Shown: positions 36,025 to 45,229, numbered from the stretch's first letter. The stretch is 64,000 nucleotides of DNA from Bradyrhizobium sp. CCGB01 (GCF_024199795.1 NZ_JANADK010000001.1:992001-1056000); one strand, 5' to 3'. Numbers and translations: made by a program. The notes: a model not told the origin generated them from the sequence alone.

Positions 36025-37376
36025 CCGGATGCCGGCTCGTCTCGCACCATCCCGACCGGCAGGCAACAGCGTACATAGGTTCGTTCGTCCGCGCGCAGCA
36101 GTGACAGCGATCCGCTGAGCGCGCGCACGCGCTCGTGCATGCCCGTCAGGCCGCGGCCGAAGACGTTGCCCTCGGGAAAGCCGCCGCCGTCGTCGGAGAT
36201 CTCGATCGTGAGCACCTCGCCCGCAATGGTCGCCTGCACATGGGCATTGTTCGCCGCGGCGTGGCGTAGCACGTTGGTCAGCGCCTCCTGGATCAGGCGA
36301 TAGACGGTCTGGGCCAGCGGTCCGTCGATCTCGTTCAGACCAGGATCGATCGTGGCCGTCAGGTTGACATGCGGCGCTTGTCTGCGAAAGTTCTGGAGCA
36401 GCGTCTGCACGCTGGTCTTGAGCCCCAATTCCTCGATGTAGAGCGGCCGCAGCCGGTCGAGGATGCGGCGGTTGGTCTGCTGGAGCGCCTCGACCGATCG
36501 CATCACCTCCTGCGCCGGGTTGCCGGGATTTCCCGACGAGGCTTCGCTCAGCGCGATCGCGCCGGCGCGGATGCCGAACAGGAGCGGTCCGAGCTCGTCG
36601 TGCAGCTCGCGCGCAAGATCGCGCCGCTCATCGTCCTGGAGCGACACCAGGCGGTGCATCAGGTCGCGGTTGTCCTGACTCAATTGTGCGAGTGTCATCG
36701 CCAGCGCATTGGCTTCCTCGCAACTCTGCCGGATCTCCGGCGGTCCTGCGACCGGGATCGGCGTTGCATAATCGCCGCGCCGGATTCGCGTGAGGCCCGC
36801 GCCGAGATCTTGCAGGGGACGCAGCACCGATCCCGCAAAGAGATAGGCAATCGTCCCGGTCAGGACCATCAGCAGGGCGATGAGGCTCGTCAGCGCCAGG
36901 AAGCCGATCCATTTCTCGAACAGGTCGGCTGACAGGTCGGGCACGAACACGATGTCGCCGACGCGTCTGCCGTCTATGATGACAGGAGATGCCGCGTCCA
37001 TGTCGGGGATGACGATCAGGTCGACGAACCATTGCGGCACGCCATGCAGATCGCGCAGGCCGCCCTTCGCCGGGGCCGCGGGACCCGCTTCCACCGAATG
37101 GAATTGAATATCCGAGGAACTGTCCAAAGAATGGACAAATGCATCGAGCATCTTCCGCGGGTCGTCCGAGGCCCTCAGGGTGTTGTTGAGCGCCGCGGCG
37201 ACGGTCCGGGTCGAGCGCCGGCCCGGCTCATTCTCGTCGGCAAGCTGGCCCGTCGCGAAGGTCTGGAGCAGCACGCCGCCCATGACCAGCGCGGCAAGGA
37301 AGCTCAAGCCGAGAGGAAGAAACAATTGCGTTCTGAACGAGAGTCGTTGCCACATTAGGTCAATTCTAACGCGCAT
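36021..37376 (-). CDS. Membrane sensor histidine kinase, NarX/DesK-type
   Basis: This 451-residue sensor kinase has two membrane helices (about residues 15-40 and 165-190) flanking a periplasmic domain that presumably senses a signal. A HAMP segment follows (FAGSVLRPLQDLGAGLTRI). The HisKA_3 dimerisation motif LQDDERRDLARELHDELGPL carries the phospho-acceptor His near residue 265. The catalytic domain has the N box LIQEALTNVLRHA and the G1 box ISDDGGGF. It diverges from the LuxR-type response regulator, its obvious partner. The start could also be an ATG seven codons in. Confidence 0.92.
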   Translation of the reverse strand: MRVRIDLMWQRLSFRTQLFLPLGLSFLAALVMGGVLLQTFATGQLADENEPGRRSTRTVAAALNNTLRASDDPRKMLDAFVHSLDSSSDIQFHSVEAGPAAPAKGGLRDLHGVPQWFVDLIVIPDMDAASPVIIDGRRVGDIVFVPDLSADLFEKWIGFLALTSLIALLMVLTGTIAYLFAGSVLRPLQDLGAGLTRIRRGDYATPIPVAGPPEIRQSCEEANALAMTLAQLSQDNRDLMHRLVSLQDDERRDLARELHDELGPLLFGIRAGAIALSEASSGNPGNPAQEVMRSVEALQQTNRRILDRLRPLYIEELGLKTSVQTLLQNFRRQAPHVNLTATIDPGLNEIDGPLAQTVYRLIQEALTNVLRHAAANNAHVQATIAGEVLTIEISDDGGGFPEGNVFGRGLTGMHERVRALSGSLSLLRADERTYVRCCLPVGMVRDEPASG

Positions 37377-37441
37377 TGACGGGATTTGCTCTTTCCATTT
37401 GTTCCCGCCGGTCTATGAGTCGAAAAACAAGAGAGCGCGCA

Positions 37442-38086
37442 ATGCAAGATACCGCCAAGCCGGCGACCCGAGTTCTGATCGTCGACGACCATCCCGTGGT
37501 GCTGTCAGGATGCCGCACCCTTTTCGCGTCCGACCACTCGATCCGTATCGACGAGGCGACCGACGCCAAATCCGGGCATCGCGCCTATGTCAGCAAGCGG
37601 CCCGACGTCACCGTCATCGACATCAGCCTGCCCGACGTCTCCGGTTTCGAGCTGATGCGGCGGATCCGCAAGGACGACCCCGATGCCAAGATCATCATGT
37701 TCAGCATGAACGACGATCCGGCCTTCGTGGTCCGGGCGGTCGAGCTCGGCGCGCAGGGCTATGTCTCCAAGGGCGATGATCCCCGGATTCTGCTCAAGGC
37801 GGTGCGCAAGGTGGTCGCGGGCGACAATTTCATCTCGCCGCAGCTCGCGGAGGCGGTCACGTTCTCCGGTGCCGCGATCAAGGCCAATCCGGCCTCGCAG
37901 ATGACGCCGCGGGAGCTCGAAATTCTCCGCCTGCTCGGCCGTGGCGACAAGATCGTCGAGGTCGCCGAGGCACTCGGTATTTCCTACAAGACGGTCGCCA
38001 ATACGACGTCGCTGCTTAAGCAGAAGCTTGGCGCCAAAAACCATTCCGACCTGATCAGGATCGCGGTGGAAATCGGGATGAGCTGA
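37442..38086 (+). CDS. LuxR/NarL-family response regulator
   Basis: The 214-residue protein has a receiver domain (VLIVDDHPVVLSGC; phospho-acceptor Asp in VTVIDISLPDVSG near residue 60; Lys in QGYVSKGDDPR near 108) and a C-terminal GerE HTH (MTPRELEILRLLGRGDKI, SYKTVANTTSLLKQKLGA). It is divergent from the histidine kinase and very probably its cognate partner. Target genes are unknown; no matching operator is visible nearby. The ATG at 37442 is chosen over more distal starts because the receiver begins a normal few residues later. Confidence 0.92.
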   Translation: MQDTAKPATRVLIVDDHPVVLSGCRTLFASDHSIRIDEATDAKSGHRAYVSKRPDVTVIDISLPDVSGFELMRRIRKDDPDAKIIMFSMNDDPAFVVRAVELGAQGYVSKGDDPRILLKAVRKVVAGDNFISPQLAEAVTFSGAAIKANPASQMTPRELEILRLLGRGDKIVEVAEALGISYKTVANTTSLLKQKLGAKNHSDLIRIAVEIGMS

Positions 38087-38111
38087 CGCCCGGGCACTGA
38101 CGGCCGGAGCA

Positions 38112-38145
38112 CCGAACCGGCTGCTCCAGGATGCAGCCGGTTCGG
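38112..38145 (+). terminator. Hairpin after the response regulator gene
   Basis: CCGAACCGGCTG and CAGCCGGTTCGG pair perfectly over 12 bases with a 10-base loop, starting 26 bases after the stop. It lacks a T run, so termination may be Rho-assisted. Confidence 0.6.
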
Positions 38146-38361
38146 CGGGGCGGATCGGTCTCGGCGTGCAGCCGGGCAATGCATGGACAGCGCCGACACC
38201 ATCCGCCGACACAATGGACCGAGGTGGCGTTCGTTCCCGGCCGACCGGCGGTTTAGGGAAAGAATGGTAACATGCGACGAGGGGCAGCTTGGGAGCGTTG
38301 GCCAGAGCCGAAACGCGTCGGGAAAAATAGGAACATTTTCTCGCGCCCGCCGTTTTCGCCC

Positions 38362-38505
38362 TTGACGATTTCGTGACAGGCGACGAAAGCTTGCGGGAAC
38401 AGTTTTGGCGGGTCGGCGACCCGCACGAGGCAAACCGGGTCTGCACATATCAACGACAGACCTTCCAAGAGAGGGGCTGCGGCGTCGCCGCAGCCCTTTT
38501 TCGTT
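38362..38505 (+). ncRNA. Candidate small RNA or thrC leader
   Basis: This is a speculative call. A TTGACG element at 38362 is followed by a short stem-loop (38408-38424), a single-stranded pyrimidine/purine region, and a perfect rho-independent terminator with T5. The 3' end is well defined, but the 5' end is not, since no convincing -10 is visible. No protein frame covers it. It may instead be a transcription attenuator for thrC, 140 bases downstream. I do not recognise a known RNA family. Confidence 0.3.
38473..38502 (+). terminator. Intrinsic terminator in the thrC upstream region
   Basis: GGGCTGCGGC and GCCGCAGCCC form a 10-pair GC stem with a three-base loop, directly followed by TTTTT. 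It ends about 145 bases before the thrC start codon and does not follow any protein gene closely. Confidence 0.85.
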
Positions 38506-38647
38506 GAGCGGCGCACAGGCGGAAGCGGTTTCCCGATCCCGCAAAACACTTTATGGTGGCCCAACGCCTCTGGCTGTTATCAAGTAGTTTCGTGAAATCA
38601 AAGGCTTATGGATCTGGCTCAGGGCCGGCCGGCCTTTGGAGGGCAGT

Positions 38648-40066
38648 TTGACTCGCTATATCTCGACCCGGGGCGAGGCCCCAGAACTCGGCTTCTGTGA
38701 CGTGATGCTGACCGGGCTTGCCCGCGACGGCGGCCTGTATGTGCCGGCGACCTGGCCGCAGCTCTCGACGGATGCCATTGCCGGCTTCTTCGGCCGCCCC
38801 TATTGGGAGGTCGCGGTCGACGTGATCCGCCCGTTTACAGGCGGCGAGATCACGGATGCCGAACTCGGCCGCATGGCCAATGAGGCCTATGCCACCTTCC
38901 GCCATCCGGCGGTGGTGCCGCTGCGCCAGATGACGCCGCATCAGTTCGTGCTGGAGCTGTTCCACGGCCCGACGCTCGCCTTCAAGGATGTGGCGATGCA
39001 GCTGATCTCGCGGCTGATGGACCACGTGCTCGCCAAGCGCGGCCAGCGCACCACCATCGTGGTCGCGACATCAGGCGACACCGGCGGCGCTGCGGTCGAA
39101 GCCTTCGCAGGGCTCGAGAATGTCGACCTCATCGTGCTGTTTCCGCACGGCCGCATCTCCGAGGTGCAGCGGCGGATGATGACCTCGACGGGCGCGGCCA
39201 ACGTCCATGCGCTCGCCATCGAAGGCACGTTCGACGACTGCCAGGCGCTCGTGAAGGGGATGTTCAACAACCATCGCTTCCGCGATGCGACCGCGCTCTC
39301 CGGCGTCAATTCCATCAACTGGGCGCGCATCGTCGCCCAGGTGGTCTATTACTTCACCTCCGCCGTTGCCGTCGGTGCGCCGGCGCGCACGGTGGATTTC
39401 GTCGTGCCGACCGGCAATTTCGGCGACATCTTTGCCGGCTATGTCGCCAAGCGCATGGGGCTGCCGGTGCGCACGCTGCGCATCGCCGCCAACGTCAACG
39501 ACATCCTGGCGCGCACGCTCAAGACCGGGATCTACGAGGTGCGCGAGGTGCACGCCACGGCGTCGCCCTCGATGGACATCCAGATCTCCTCGAATTTCGA
39601 GCGGCTGCTGTTCGAGGCCGGCCGGCGCGATGCGGCTGGCGTGCGCCGCCTGATGGACTCGCTGAAGCAGTCGGGGCGCTTCGTGCTGCCCGACGCGACG
39701 CTGGCGGCAATCCGTGAAGAGTTCGACGCCGGCCGTGCCGACGAGACCGAAACTGCGGCTGCGATCCGCGCCGCCTGGCGCGAGGCGGGCGAGCTGGTCG
39801 ATCCCCACACCGCAGTCGCGCTTGCCGTCGCGGACCGCGATACCACCGACACGACGGTTCCCAGCATCGTGCTGTCCACCGCCCATCCGGCCAAATTCCC
39901 CGATGCGGTCGAAGCGGCCTGCGGCCAGCGGCCGCAACTGCCCGCCTGGCTCGACGGTCTGATGGCCAAATCCGAACACATGAAGGTGATGAAGAACGAT
40001 CAGGCCGAGGTCGAGCGGTTCGTGCTGTCGGTCAGCCGCGCCGCGAAACAGGGAGTTGCCGGATGA
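38648..40066 (+). CDS. thrC: Threonine synthase
   Basis: The 472-residue PLP enzyme converts O-phosphohomoserine to threonine. The TTG start at 38648 follows GGAGGG by four bases and yields LTRYISTRGEAPELGF, the usual N-terminus. The PLP lysine is in HGPTLAFKDVAMQLI (near residue 110), and the phosphate-binding loop is ATSGDTGGAAVEAF. VNSINWARIVAQVVYYF and DFVVPTGNFGDIFAGYVAKRMG are also family-typical. Its stop overlaps the start of the M16 peptidase gene by four bases. This thrC-M16 peptidase coupling is common in rhizobia. Confidence 0.96.
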   Translation: MTRYISTRGEAPELGFCDVMLTGLARDGGLYVPATWPQLSTDAIAGFFGRPYWEVAVDVIRPFTGGEITDAELGRMANEAYATFRHPAVVPLRQMTPHQFVLELFHGPTLAFKDVAMQLISRLMDHVLAKRGQRTTIVVATSGDTGGAAVEAFAGLENVDLIVLFPHGRISEVQRRMMTSTGAANVHALAIEGTFDDCQALVKGMFNNHRFRDATALSGVNSINWARIVAQVVYYFTSAVAVGAPARTVDFVVPTGNFGDIFAGYVAKRMGLPVRTLRIAANVNDILARTLKTGIYEVREVHATASPSMDIQISSNFERLLFEAGRRDAAGVRRLMDSLKQSGRFVLPDATLAAIREEFDAGRADETETAAAIRAAWREAGELVDPHTAVALAVADRDTTDTTVPSIVLSTAHPAKFPDAVEAACGQRPQLPAWLDGLMAKSEHMKVMKNDQAEVERFVLSVSRAAKQGVAG

Positions 40067-41352
40067 GCGTCGAGATTTCCAAGCTTGCCTCCGGCCTGAC
40101 CGTCGTCACCGACAAGATGCCCCATCTCGAGACCGCGGCGCTCGGCGTCTGGGCCGGCGTCGGCGGGCGTGACGAGAAGCCGAACGAGCACGGCATCTCG
40201 CATCTGCTCGAGCACATGGCGTTCAAGGGCACGACCAAGCGCACCTCGCGCGAGATCGTCGAGGAGATCGAGGCGGTCGGCGGCGACCTCAATGCCGGCA
40301 CCTCGACCGAGACCACGTCCTACTATGCGCGGGTGTTGAAGGCCGACGTGCCGCTCGCGCTCGACGTGCTCGCCGACATCCTCGCCAATCCTGCCTTCGA
40401 GCCCGATGAGCTCGAGCGCGAGAAGAACGTCATCGTGCAGGAGATCGGCGCGGCGCAGGACACGCCCGACGACGTCGTGTTCGAGCATCTCAACGAGCTC
40501 TGCTATCCCGACCAGCCGATGGGCCGCTCGCTGCTCGGCACCGCCAAGACCTTGCGCGCCTTCAACCGCGACATGCTGCGCGGCTATCTGTCGACGCATT
40601 ATCGCGGTCCCGACATGGTGGTGGCGGCAGCCGGCGCGGTCGATCACAAGCAGGTCGTCGCCGAGGTTGAGCGGCGCTTTGCGAGTTTTGAGGGGACGCC
40701 GGGTCCGAAGCCGCAGGCAGCCCAGTTCGGCAAGGGCGGCGCCAAGGTGGTGCATCGCGAGCTCGAGCAGGCGCATCTGACGCTGGCGCTGGAAGGCGTG
40801 CCGCAGAGCGATTTGTCGCTGTTCTCGCTGCAGGTCTTCACCAACATCCTCGGCGGCGGGATGTCGTCGCGGCTGTTCCAGGAGGTGCGCGAGAAGCGCG
40901 GCCTGTGTTACTCCATCTACTCGTTCCACGCGCCCTATACCGACACCGGCTTCTTCGGCCTCTACACCGGCACCGATCCTGCCGACGCGCCGGAGATGAT
41001 GGAGGTCGTGGTCGACATCATGAATGATTCGGTGGAGACGCTGACCGAGGCCGAGATCGCGCGGGCCAAGGCGCAGATGAAGGCGGGCCTCTTGATGGCG
41101 CTAGAGAGCTGCTCCTCCCGCGCCGAGCAGCTTGCCCGGCATGTGCTGGCCTATGGCCGGCCGCAGACGGTCGAGGAACTGGTGGCCAGGATCGACGCGG
41201 TCAGCGTCGAATCAACCCGGGATGCGGCGCGTGCACTGCTTTCGCGGAGCCGCCCTGCAGTTGTTGCATTGGGCAGTGGCAGGGGTCTGGACACGGCGGT
41301 GTCTTTTGCGGAAGGATTGACCCGGGCACGTGCCAAGGCGCGGTTGCATTAG
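40063..41352 (+). CDS. M16-family zinc peptidase (mitochondrial processing peptidase-like)
   Basis: This 429-residue metalloprotease of the MPP/insulinase type has the inverted zinc motif HLLEHMAFKGT (HxxEH) near residue 50, with the downstream Glu ligand in EREKNVIVQEIG near residue 125. The second half holds the glycine-rich ILGGGMSSRLFQEVREKRGL and the inactive C-terminal repeat. Bacterial members are thought to degrade or process peptides in the cytosol or periplasm; no signal peptide is visible. The gene overlaps thrC by four bases. Confidence 0.95.
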   Translation: MSVEISKLASGLTVVTDKMPHLETAALGVWAGVGGRDEKPNEHGISHLLEHMAFKGTTKRTSREIVEEIEAVGGDLNAGTSTETTSYYARVLKADVPLALDVLADILANPAFEPDELEREKNVIVQEIGAAQDTPDDVVFEHLNELCYPDQPMGRSLLGTAKTLRAFNRDMLRGYLSTHYRGPDMVVAAAGAVDHKQVVAEVERRFASFEGTPGPKPQAAQFGKGGAKVVHRELEQAHLTLALEGVPQSDLSLFSLQVFTNILGGGMSSRLFQEVREKRGLCYSIYSFHAPYTDTGFFGLYTGTDPADAPEMMEVVVDIMNDSVETLTEAEIARAKAQMKAGLLMALESCSSRAEQLARHVLAYGRPQTVEELVARIDAVSVESTRDAARALLSRSRPAVVALGSGRGLDTAVSFAEGLTRARAKARLH

Positions 41353-41391
41353 GAGCCGCGCACGGGCTGATTTGCCCCGGGAAGCATCACC

Positions 41392-41979
41392 ATGGCCCTC
41401 TTTCGCCTGCCATCCAGTGGACCCGCCGCCCTCGCGCCGCGCGGCAATGGGCTCTTGCTGCGCGCACCGCAGATGTCGGACTTTCTGCAATGGGCCCATT
41501 TGCGCGAGACCAGCCGCGACTACCTCACGCCCTGGGAGCCGATCTGGCCGTCGGACGATCTGACCCGCTCGGGCTTCCGCCGGCGCCTGCGCCGCTATTC
41601 CGAGGACATCGCCGCGGACCGCTCCTATCCGTTTCTGATCTTCCGCGAGCTCGACAGTGCTATGGTCGGTGGCATCACGCTCGCCAATGTGCGCCGTGGC
41701 ATCGTGCAGGCCGGCACCATCGGCTATTGGGTCGGCAAGCCTCATGCCCATCGCGGCTACATGACGGCGGCGCTGCGGGTGCTGCTGCCGACGCTGTTCG
41801 GCGAGCTCAATCTGCACAGGGTCGAGGCCGCCTGCATCCCCACCAATGCGCCGTCGATCCGGGTGCTGGAGAAGTGCGGTTTCTCCCGCGAGGGCCTGGC
41901 GCGCCGCTATCTCTGCATCAACGGGGTCTGGCAGGACCATCTGCTGTTCGGCCTGCTGCACGAGGATTTCCGCGGCTGA
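41392..41979 (+). CDS. GNAT N-acetyltransferase, RimJ-like
   Basis: The 195-residue protein has the GNAT fold with GGITLANVRRGIVQAGTIGYWVG and the acetyl-CoA loop AHRGYMTAALRVLLPTLF (near residue 120), then LHRVEAACIPTNAPSIRVLEKCGFSREG. RimJ proteins acetylate the N-terminus of ribosomal protein S5; closely similar enzymes have other amine targets. It follows the M16 peptidase after 39 bases on the same strand and may be the third gene of the thrC operon. Confidence 0.9.
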   Translation: MALFRLPSSGPAALAPRGNGLLLRAPQMSDFLQWAHLRETSRDYLTPWEPIWPSDDLTRSGFRRRLRRYSEDIAADRSYPFLIFRELDSAMVGGITLANVRRGIVQAGTIGYWVGKPHAHRGYMTAALRVLLPTLFGELNLHRVEAACIPTNAPSIRVLEKCGFSREGLARRYLCINGVWQDHLLFGLLHEDFRG

Positions 41980-42100
41980 GCCCCTCCATTCATGTGACCA
42001 AAGTCTCTCTGGTCTTGCCTTGGGTTCGCCGATTTTGACGATATAACGCGCATTCCCGGCCGGCGATCGGCCGGATAATTGTCATGGAGTACGGGCGTTG

Positions 42101-42751
42101 ATGGTGCAGGAGCTTCGGTCATCGCGGAATGCGTTGCGGCGGGGAACGGGCATTGCGCTGGCGCTGTCGGTCGTGCTCGCCACGGTCTCGCCGGTGGCGG
42201 CCCAGTCGCTCACCGACCGCTTCAAGAGCCTGTTCGGCGGCAAGTCTGACGAGCCCGAGCCGCCAAAGCCGGCACCTGCGCCCGGTCAGCCGGCCGAGGA
42301 CGACCTCGATTGCCCGCAGGTCACGGTGCGCGCGGGAGCCTCGACCTACGCGGTTGGCGCCGCCGGCAAGCCAGCCGCCGGCAATGAGATCCGTTTCCAG
42401 GCCTCCATCACCAAGATGGCGCGCGAATGTACCCGCAGCAGCGCCGGCATCACGGCCCGGATCGGCATCCAGGGCCGCGTCATCGCCGGTCCTGCCGGTG
42501 CGCCTGCCACCGTCGAGGTGCCGTTGCGTATTGCCGTCGTGCACGGCGGCGTCGGCGAGAAGGTGATCGCCTCGAAGGCCTACCGGACCACGGTCGAGAT
42601 GACCGAGGGCGGCAGCGTGCCCTTTACCTTCATCGCCGAGGATCTGGCCTATCCGGTGCCCCCGGCCAAGGATGCCGATTCCTACATCTTCTATGTCGGC
42701 TTCGACCCGCAGGCGCTGTCACCCGAGCCGAAGGCGCGGAAGAAGAAGTAG
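42101..42751 (+). CDS. Hypothetical exported protein
   Basis: I do not recognise this gene. From ATG 42101 (a TTG precedes it immediately) it encodes 216 residues. A signal peptide with cleavage near SPVAAQS is followed by a Pro-rich linker (EPEPPKPAPAPGQPA). A beta-rich domain with Cys in DLDCPQVTVRAG and ARECTRSSAGI comes next, and the protein ends in a basic KARKKK tail. A GGAG ribosome binding site is at 42086-42089. The Pro-rich linker after the signal suggests a membrane- or envelope-tethered protein. It is the last gene before the convergent F0 ATP synthase operon, separated by a palindromic repeat and a terminator. Confidence 0.7.
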   Translation: MVQELRSSRNALRRGTGIALALSVVLATVSPVAAQSLTDRFKSLFGGKSDEPEPPKPAPAPGQPAEDDLDCPQVTVRAGASTYAVGAAGKPAAGNEIRFQASITKMARECTRSSAGITARIGIQGRVIAGPAGAPATVEVPLRIAVVHGGVGEKVIASKAYRTTVEMTEGGSVPFTFIAEDLAYPVPPAKDADSYIFYVGFDPQALSPEPKARKKK

Positions 42752-42777
42752 GCGCGAGGTTGCGCGGTAATCTCAGC

Positions 42778-42879
42778 CGTCATTGCCCGCGAAGGCGGGC
42801 AATCCAGTATTCCGAGGCAGCGAGGCTGGAATCGAGAAGCTGCGGCGTACTGGATCACCCGCCTTCGCGGGTGATGACA
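42778..42879. repeat. Intergenic palindromic repeat (CCGTCATTGC family)
   Basis: The arms CCGTCATTGCCCGCGAAGGCGGGCAATCCAG... and ...CTGGATCACCCGCCTTCGCGGGTGATGACA are imperfect inverted complements over about 100 bases, and each arm is itself a small hairpin (CCCGCGAAGGCGGG). It shares CCGTCATTGC ends with the element at 20923. It lies between converging genes. Confidence 0.8.
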
Positions 42880-42908
42880 TCCGATATGTGGCTACAGATC
42901 GCCAAACA

Positions 42909-42941
42909 AAAAAGCCGGCGCTCATCGCGCCGGCTTTTTGA
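42909..42941 (-). terminator. Intrinsic terminator after atpF
   Basis: AAAAAGCCGGCGC, a short loop, then GCGCCGGCTTTTT makes a perfect bidirectional hairpin. It lies just beyond the atpF stop on the minus strand and serves the convergent ends of the F0 operon and the hypothetical gene. Confidence 0.88.
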
Positions 42942-42959
42942 TTGATGAAGGCGAAACCC

Positions 42960-43445
42960 TCAGTTCAGCTTCTGCCGGACCTCGGTGATGCCCTTGGCGA
43001 GCAGATCGTCGGCGACCTGACCCTTGACCGACTGCGACAGGATCGTGGAAGCGGCCTGGACGGCGGCTTCCGCGGCTGCGGCGCGAACATCGGCCAGCGC
43101 CTGGGCCTCGGCGAGCGCGATCTTGCTCTCCGCGGTCTTGGTGCGGCGGGCGACGAAGTCTTCCATCTTCGCCTTGGCCTCGGTCGCGATGCGCTCGGCT
43201 TCGGACTTGGCGTTGGCGATGATGTCGGCAGCCTCGCGCTCGGCCGTGGCACTGCGCGCCTTGTAGTCGGCGAGCACCTTGGCCGCTTCCTGCTTGAGGC
43301 GCGTCGCGTCGTCGAGCTCGGCCTTGATGCGGGCGGCACGATGATCCAGCGCCGTCATCGCCGACTTGAAGACCCCGAGATAGCCGAACACGACCATCAG
43401 GATCACGAAGGCGATGGCGACCCAGGTTTCAGGATCGAAGAACAT
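42960..43445 (-). CDS. atpF: F0F1 ATP synthase subunit b
   Basis: The 161-residue peripheral-stalk subunit has an N-terminal membrane helix ([24 protein letters not shown]) and a long coiled-coil rod of Ala/Lys/Glu heptads through the rest. It dimerises with b' to link F0 to F1. The order atpI-atpB-atpE-b'-b is the alphaproteobacterial F0 operon, and the F1 genes lie elsewhere, as is typical. It overlaps nothing and follows the b' gene after five bases. The coding end is followed by a strong terminator, so it closes the operon. Confidence 0.94.
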   Translation of the reverse strand: MFFDPETWVAIAFVILMVVFGYLGVFKSAMTALDHRAARIKAELDDATRLKQEAAKVLADYKARSATAEREAADIIANAKSEAERIATEAKAKMEDFVARRTKTAESKIALAEAQALADVRAAAAEAAVQAASTILSQSVKGQVADDLLAKGITEVRQKLN

Positions 43446-43450
43446 CTCGA

Positions 43451-44017
43451 CTAACCTTTCAGGGACGCATCGACCGCGGCATTGACCGACCCAGCGTCGG
43501 GAACGACGCCGGTGAGCTGCTGCACGATCTGACCTGCCGCATCGGCCGCGATGCCGCGGACGTTGCTCATGGCGGTGGCGCGGGTCGAGGCGATGGTCTT
43601 CTCCGCCTCGGCGAGCTTGGCCGCCAATTGTTCTTCCAGCGCCTTGCGCTCGGCTTCCGCCTGCGCATTCGCCTTGTCGCGGGATTCGTTGCCGATCGCC
43701 TGTGCCCGCGTGCGCGCCGAAGCGAGCTCGCTCTCATAGGCCTTCAGCGCCGCGTCGGACTGATCCTTCAGCTTCTGCGCTTCGGCGAGGTCACCCTCGA
43801 TCTTGTTCTGACGTGCCTCGATCGCACCGCCGACGCGCGGCAGAGCGAGCTTGGACACGATCACGTAAAGCAGGACGAAGAAGATCGCGAGCGACACCAG
43901 CTGTGAAGCGTAATTGCTGCTCTCGAACGGCGGAAACCCGCCACCGTGGTGACCACCGTCAGCCTCGGTGTGAGCGCCCGCCGCCGGACCTTTTGCGCCG
44001 CCATGACTTTCAGCCAC
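43451..44017 (-). CDS. atpG: F0F1 ATP synthase subunit b'
   Basis: This 188-residue protein is the second, longer stalk subunit of photosynthetic and alphaproteobacterial ATP synthases. It has a His/Gly-rich N-terminal tail ([27 protein letters not shown]), a membrane helix ([22 protein letters not shown]) and an Ala/Glu/Lys coiled-coil. [20 protein letters not shown] is typical of b'. The gene symbol varies (atpG or atpF2); here it is the b' gene, not gamma. It lies 66 bases after atpE and five before atpF. Confidence 0.94.
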   Translation of the reverse strand: MAESHGGAKGPAAGAHTEADGGHHGGGFPPFESSNYASQLVSLAIFFVLLYVIVSKLALPRVGGAIEARQNKIEGDLAEAQKLKDQSDAALKAYESELASARTRAQAIGNESRDKANAQAEAERKALEEQLAAKLAEAEKTIASTRATAMSNVRGIAADAAGQIVQQLTGVVPDAGSVNAAVDASLKG

Positions 44018-44083
44018 GGAGTTCTCCTGTTGCGGTCACACGCGCCGTTCCAATGGAATGGAACGGCGCGAAAAACGTCGTCC

Positions 44084-44314
44084 TCAGAGCGGAACGAACA
44101 GCAGCAGCAGCGCGATCAGCAGCGAGAAAATGCCGAGCGCTTCGGTCACGGCGAAGCCGAAGATCAGGTTGCCGAACTGGCCCTGAGCGGCCGAGGGGTT
44201 GCGAACGGCTGCGGCGAGGTAGTTGCCGAAGATCACGCCCACGCCGACGCCCGCGCCGCCCATGCCGATGCACGCGATGCCCGCGCCGATAAGTTTTGCT
44301 GCTGCCGGATCCAT
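44084..44314 (-). CDS. atpE: F0F1 ATP synthase subunit c
   Basis: This 76-residue proteolipid forms the rotor ring. Its two helices are [20 protein letters not shown] and [19 protein letters not shown]; the ion-binding carboxylate is Glu58 in the second helix. The loop [12 protein letters not shown] is the F1-contacting polar loop. The start ATG follows AAGGAG at a good spacing. It lies between atpB (53 bases upstream) and the b' gene. The absence of extra Gln/Ser ligands around Glu58 suggests protons, rather than Na+, are used; that is inference. Confidence 0.96.
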   Translation of the reverse strand: MDPAAAKLIGAGIACIGMGGAGVGVGVIFGNYLAAAVRNPSAAQGQFGNLIFGFAVTEALGIFSLLIALLLLFVPL

Positions 44315-44367
44315 TTTAGACTCCTTGGAAGAAAGATTGGGTTGTGGGTGGAAATTCCCCGGACCGT

Positions 44368-45117
44368 TCAGTGTCCCGGATGAATGGCGTCGTTCAGGTA
44401 GATGCAGGTCAGGATCGCAAACACATAGGCTTGCAGGAACGCGACCAGAATCTCGAGCGCGTACAGCGCGACCGTGAGGGCCAGCGGCAGCACGCCGCCG
44501 ACCCAGCCGAGGGCGCCGAGCGAGAAGCCGAGCATGGCGACGAAGCCCGCGAACACCTTCAGCGCGATGTGGCCGGCCAGCATGTTGGCGAACAGACGGA
44601 CGCTGTGGGAGACCGGCCGCAGGAAGAACGACAGGATCTCGATGAACATCACCAGCGGCAGGATGTAGCCGGGGACGCCGTGCGGCACGAAGATCGAGAA
44701 GAACTTCAGGCCGTTCTTGGCGACGCCGTAGATCAGGACGGTGAAGAAGACCAAAAGCGCAAGCGCTGCCGTCACGATCAGATGGCTCGAGATCGTGAAG
44801 GTGTAGGGGATGATGCCGACCAGGTTCGAGACGCAGATGAACATGAACAGCGAGAAGATCAGCGGGAAGAACTTCATGCCTTCCGCGCCGGCCGTCGAGC
44901 GGATGGTCGAGGCGACGAATTCGTAGGAGATCTCGGCGACCGACTGGAGGCGCCCGGGAACCAGCTGCGTGCCGCTGGCGAGCATCAGGATCGAGATGAT
45001 CGCGACCGCCACCAGCATGTAGAGCGACGAATTGGTGAAGGCGATCGTGTGATTGCCGATATGGCCCAGGGTGAAGAGAGGCTCGATGTTGAACTGGTGG
45101 ATCGGGTCGATTTTCAT
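44368..45117 (-). CDS. atpB: F0F1 ATP synthase subunit a
   Basis: The 249-residue membrane subunit provides the proton half-channels. It starts [18 protein letters not shown], and the essential Arg of the family is in [15 protein letters not shown] (near residue 174), followed by [20 protein letters not shown], which carries the Gln conserved near the exit channel. Five to six membrane helices are visible. It starts 112 bases after the atpI stop and 53 before atpE. The ATG at 45117 is the first Met of normal subunit-a length. Confidence 0.95.
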   Translation of the reverse strand: MKIDPIHQFNIEPLFTLGHIGNHTIAFTNSSLYMLVAVAIISILMLASGTQLVPGRLQSVAEISYEFVASTIRSTAGAEGMKFFPLIFSLFMFICVSNLVGIIPYTFTISSHLIVTAALALLVFFTVLIYGVAKNGLKFFSIFVPHGVPGYILPLVMFIEILSFFLRPVSHSVRLFANMLAGHIALKVFAGFVAMLGFSLGALGWVGGVLPLALTVALYALEILVAFLQAYVFAILTCIYLNDAIHPGH

Positions 45118-45229
45118 CAGCGCGGCATCTCTTGGTCTGCCGGGCAATGCCGGCGGGTCTCGGTCTGCCGGCCGGGCCGGCCCGTACCGGCAAGGCCGGT
45201 ACGATCATTCCTCTCTTGGTGCGGATCGC

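Larger units (their letters stand above)
38087..38647. other. Long structured spacer before thrC, no protein gene seen
   Basis: This 561-base spacer has no frame with a ribosome binding site and coding look. It carries a perfect 12-pair hairpin after the response regulator gene (38112-38145), a GCGGGTC/GACCCGC stem-loop (38408-38424), and a strong intrinsic terminator (38473-38502), which together leave room for a small non-coding transcript or a leader of thrC. No promoter of high quality is obvious. Confidence 0.55.
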
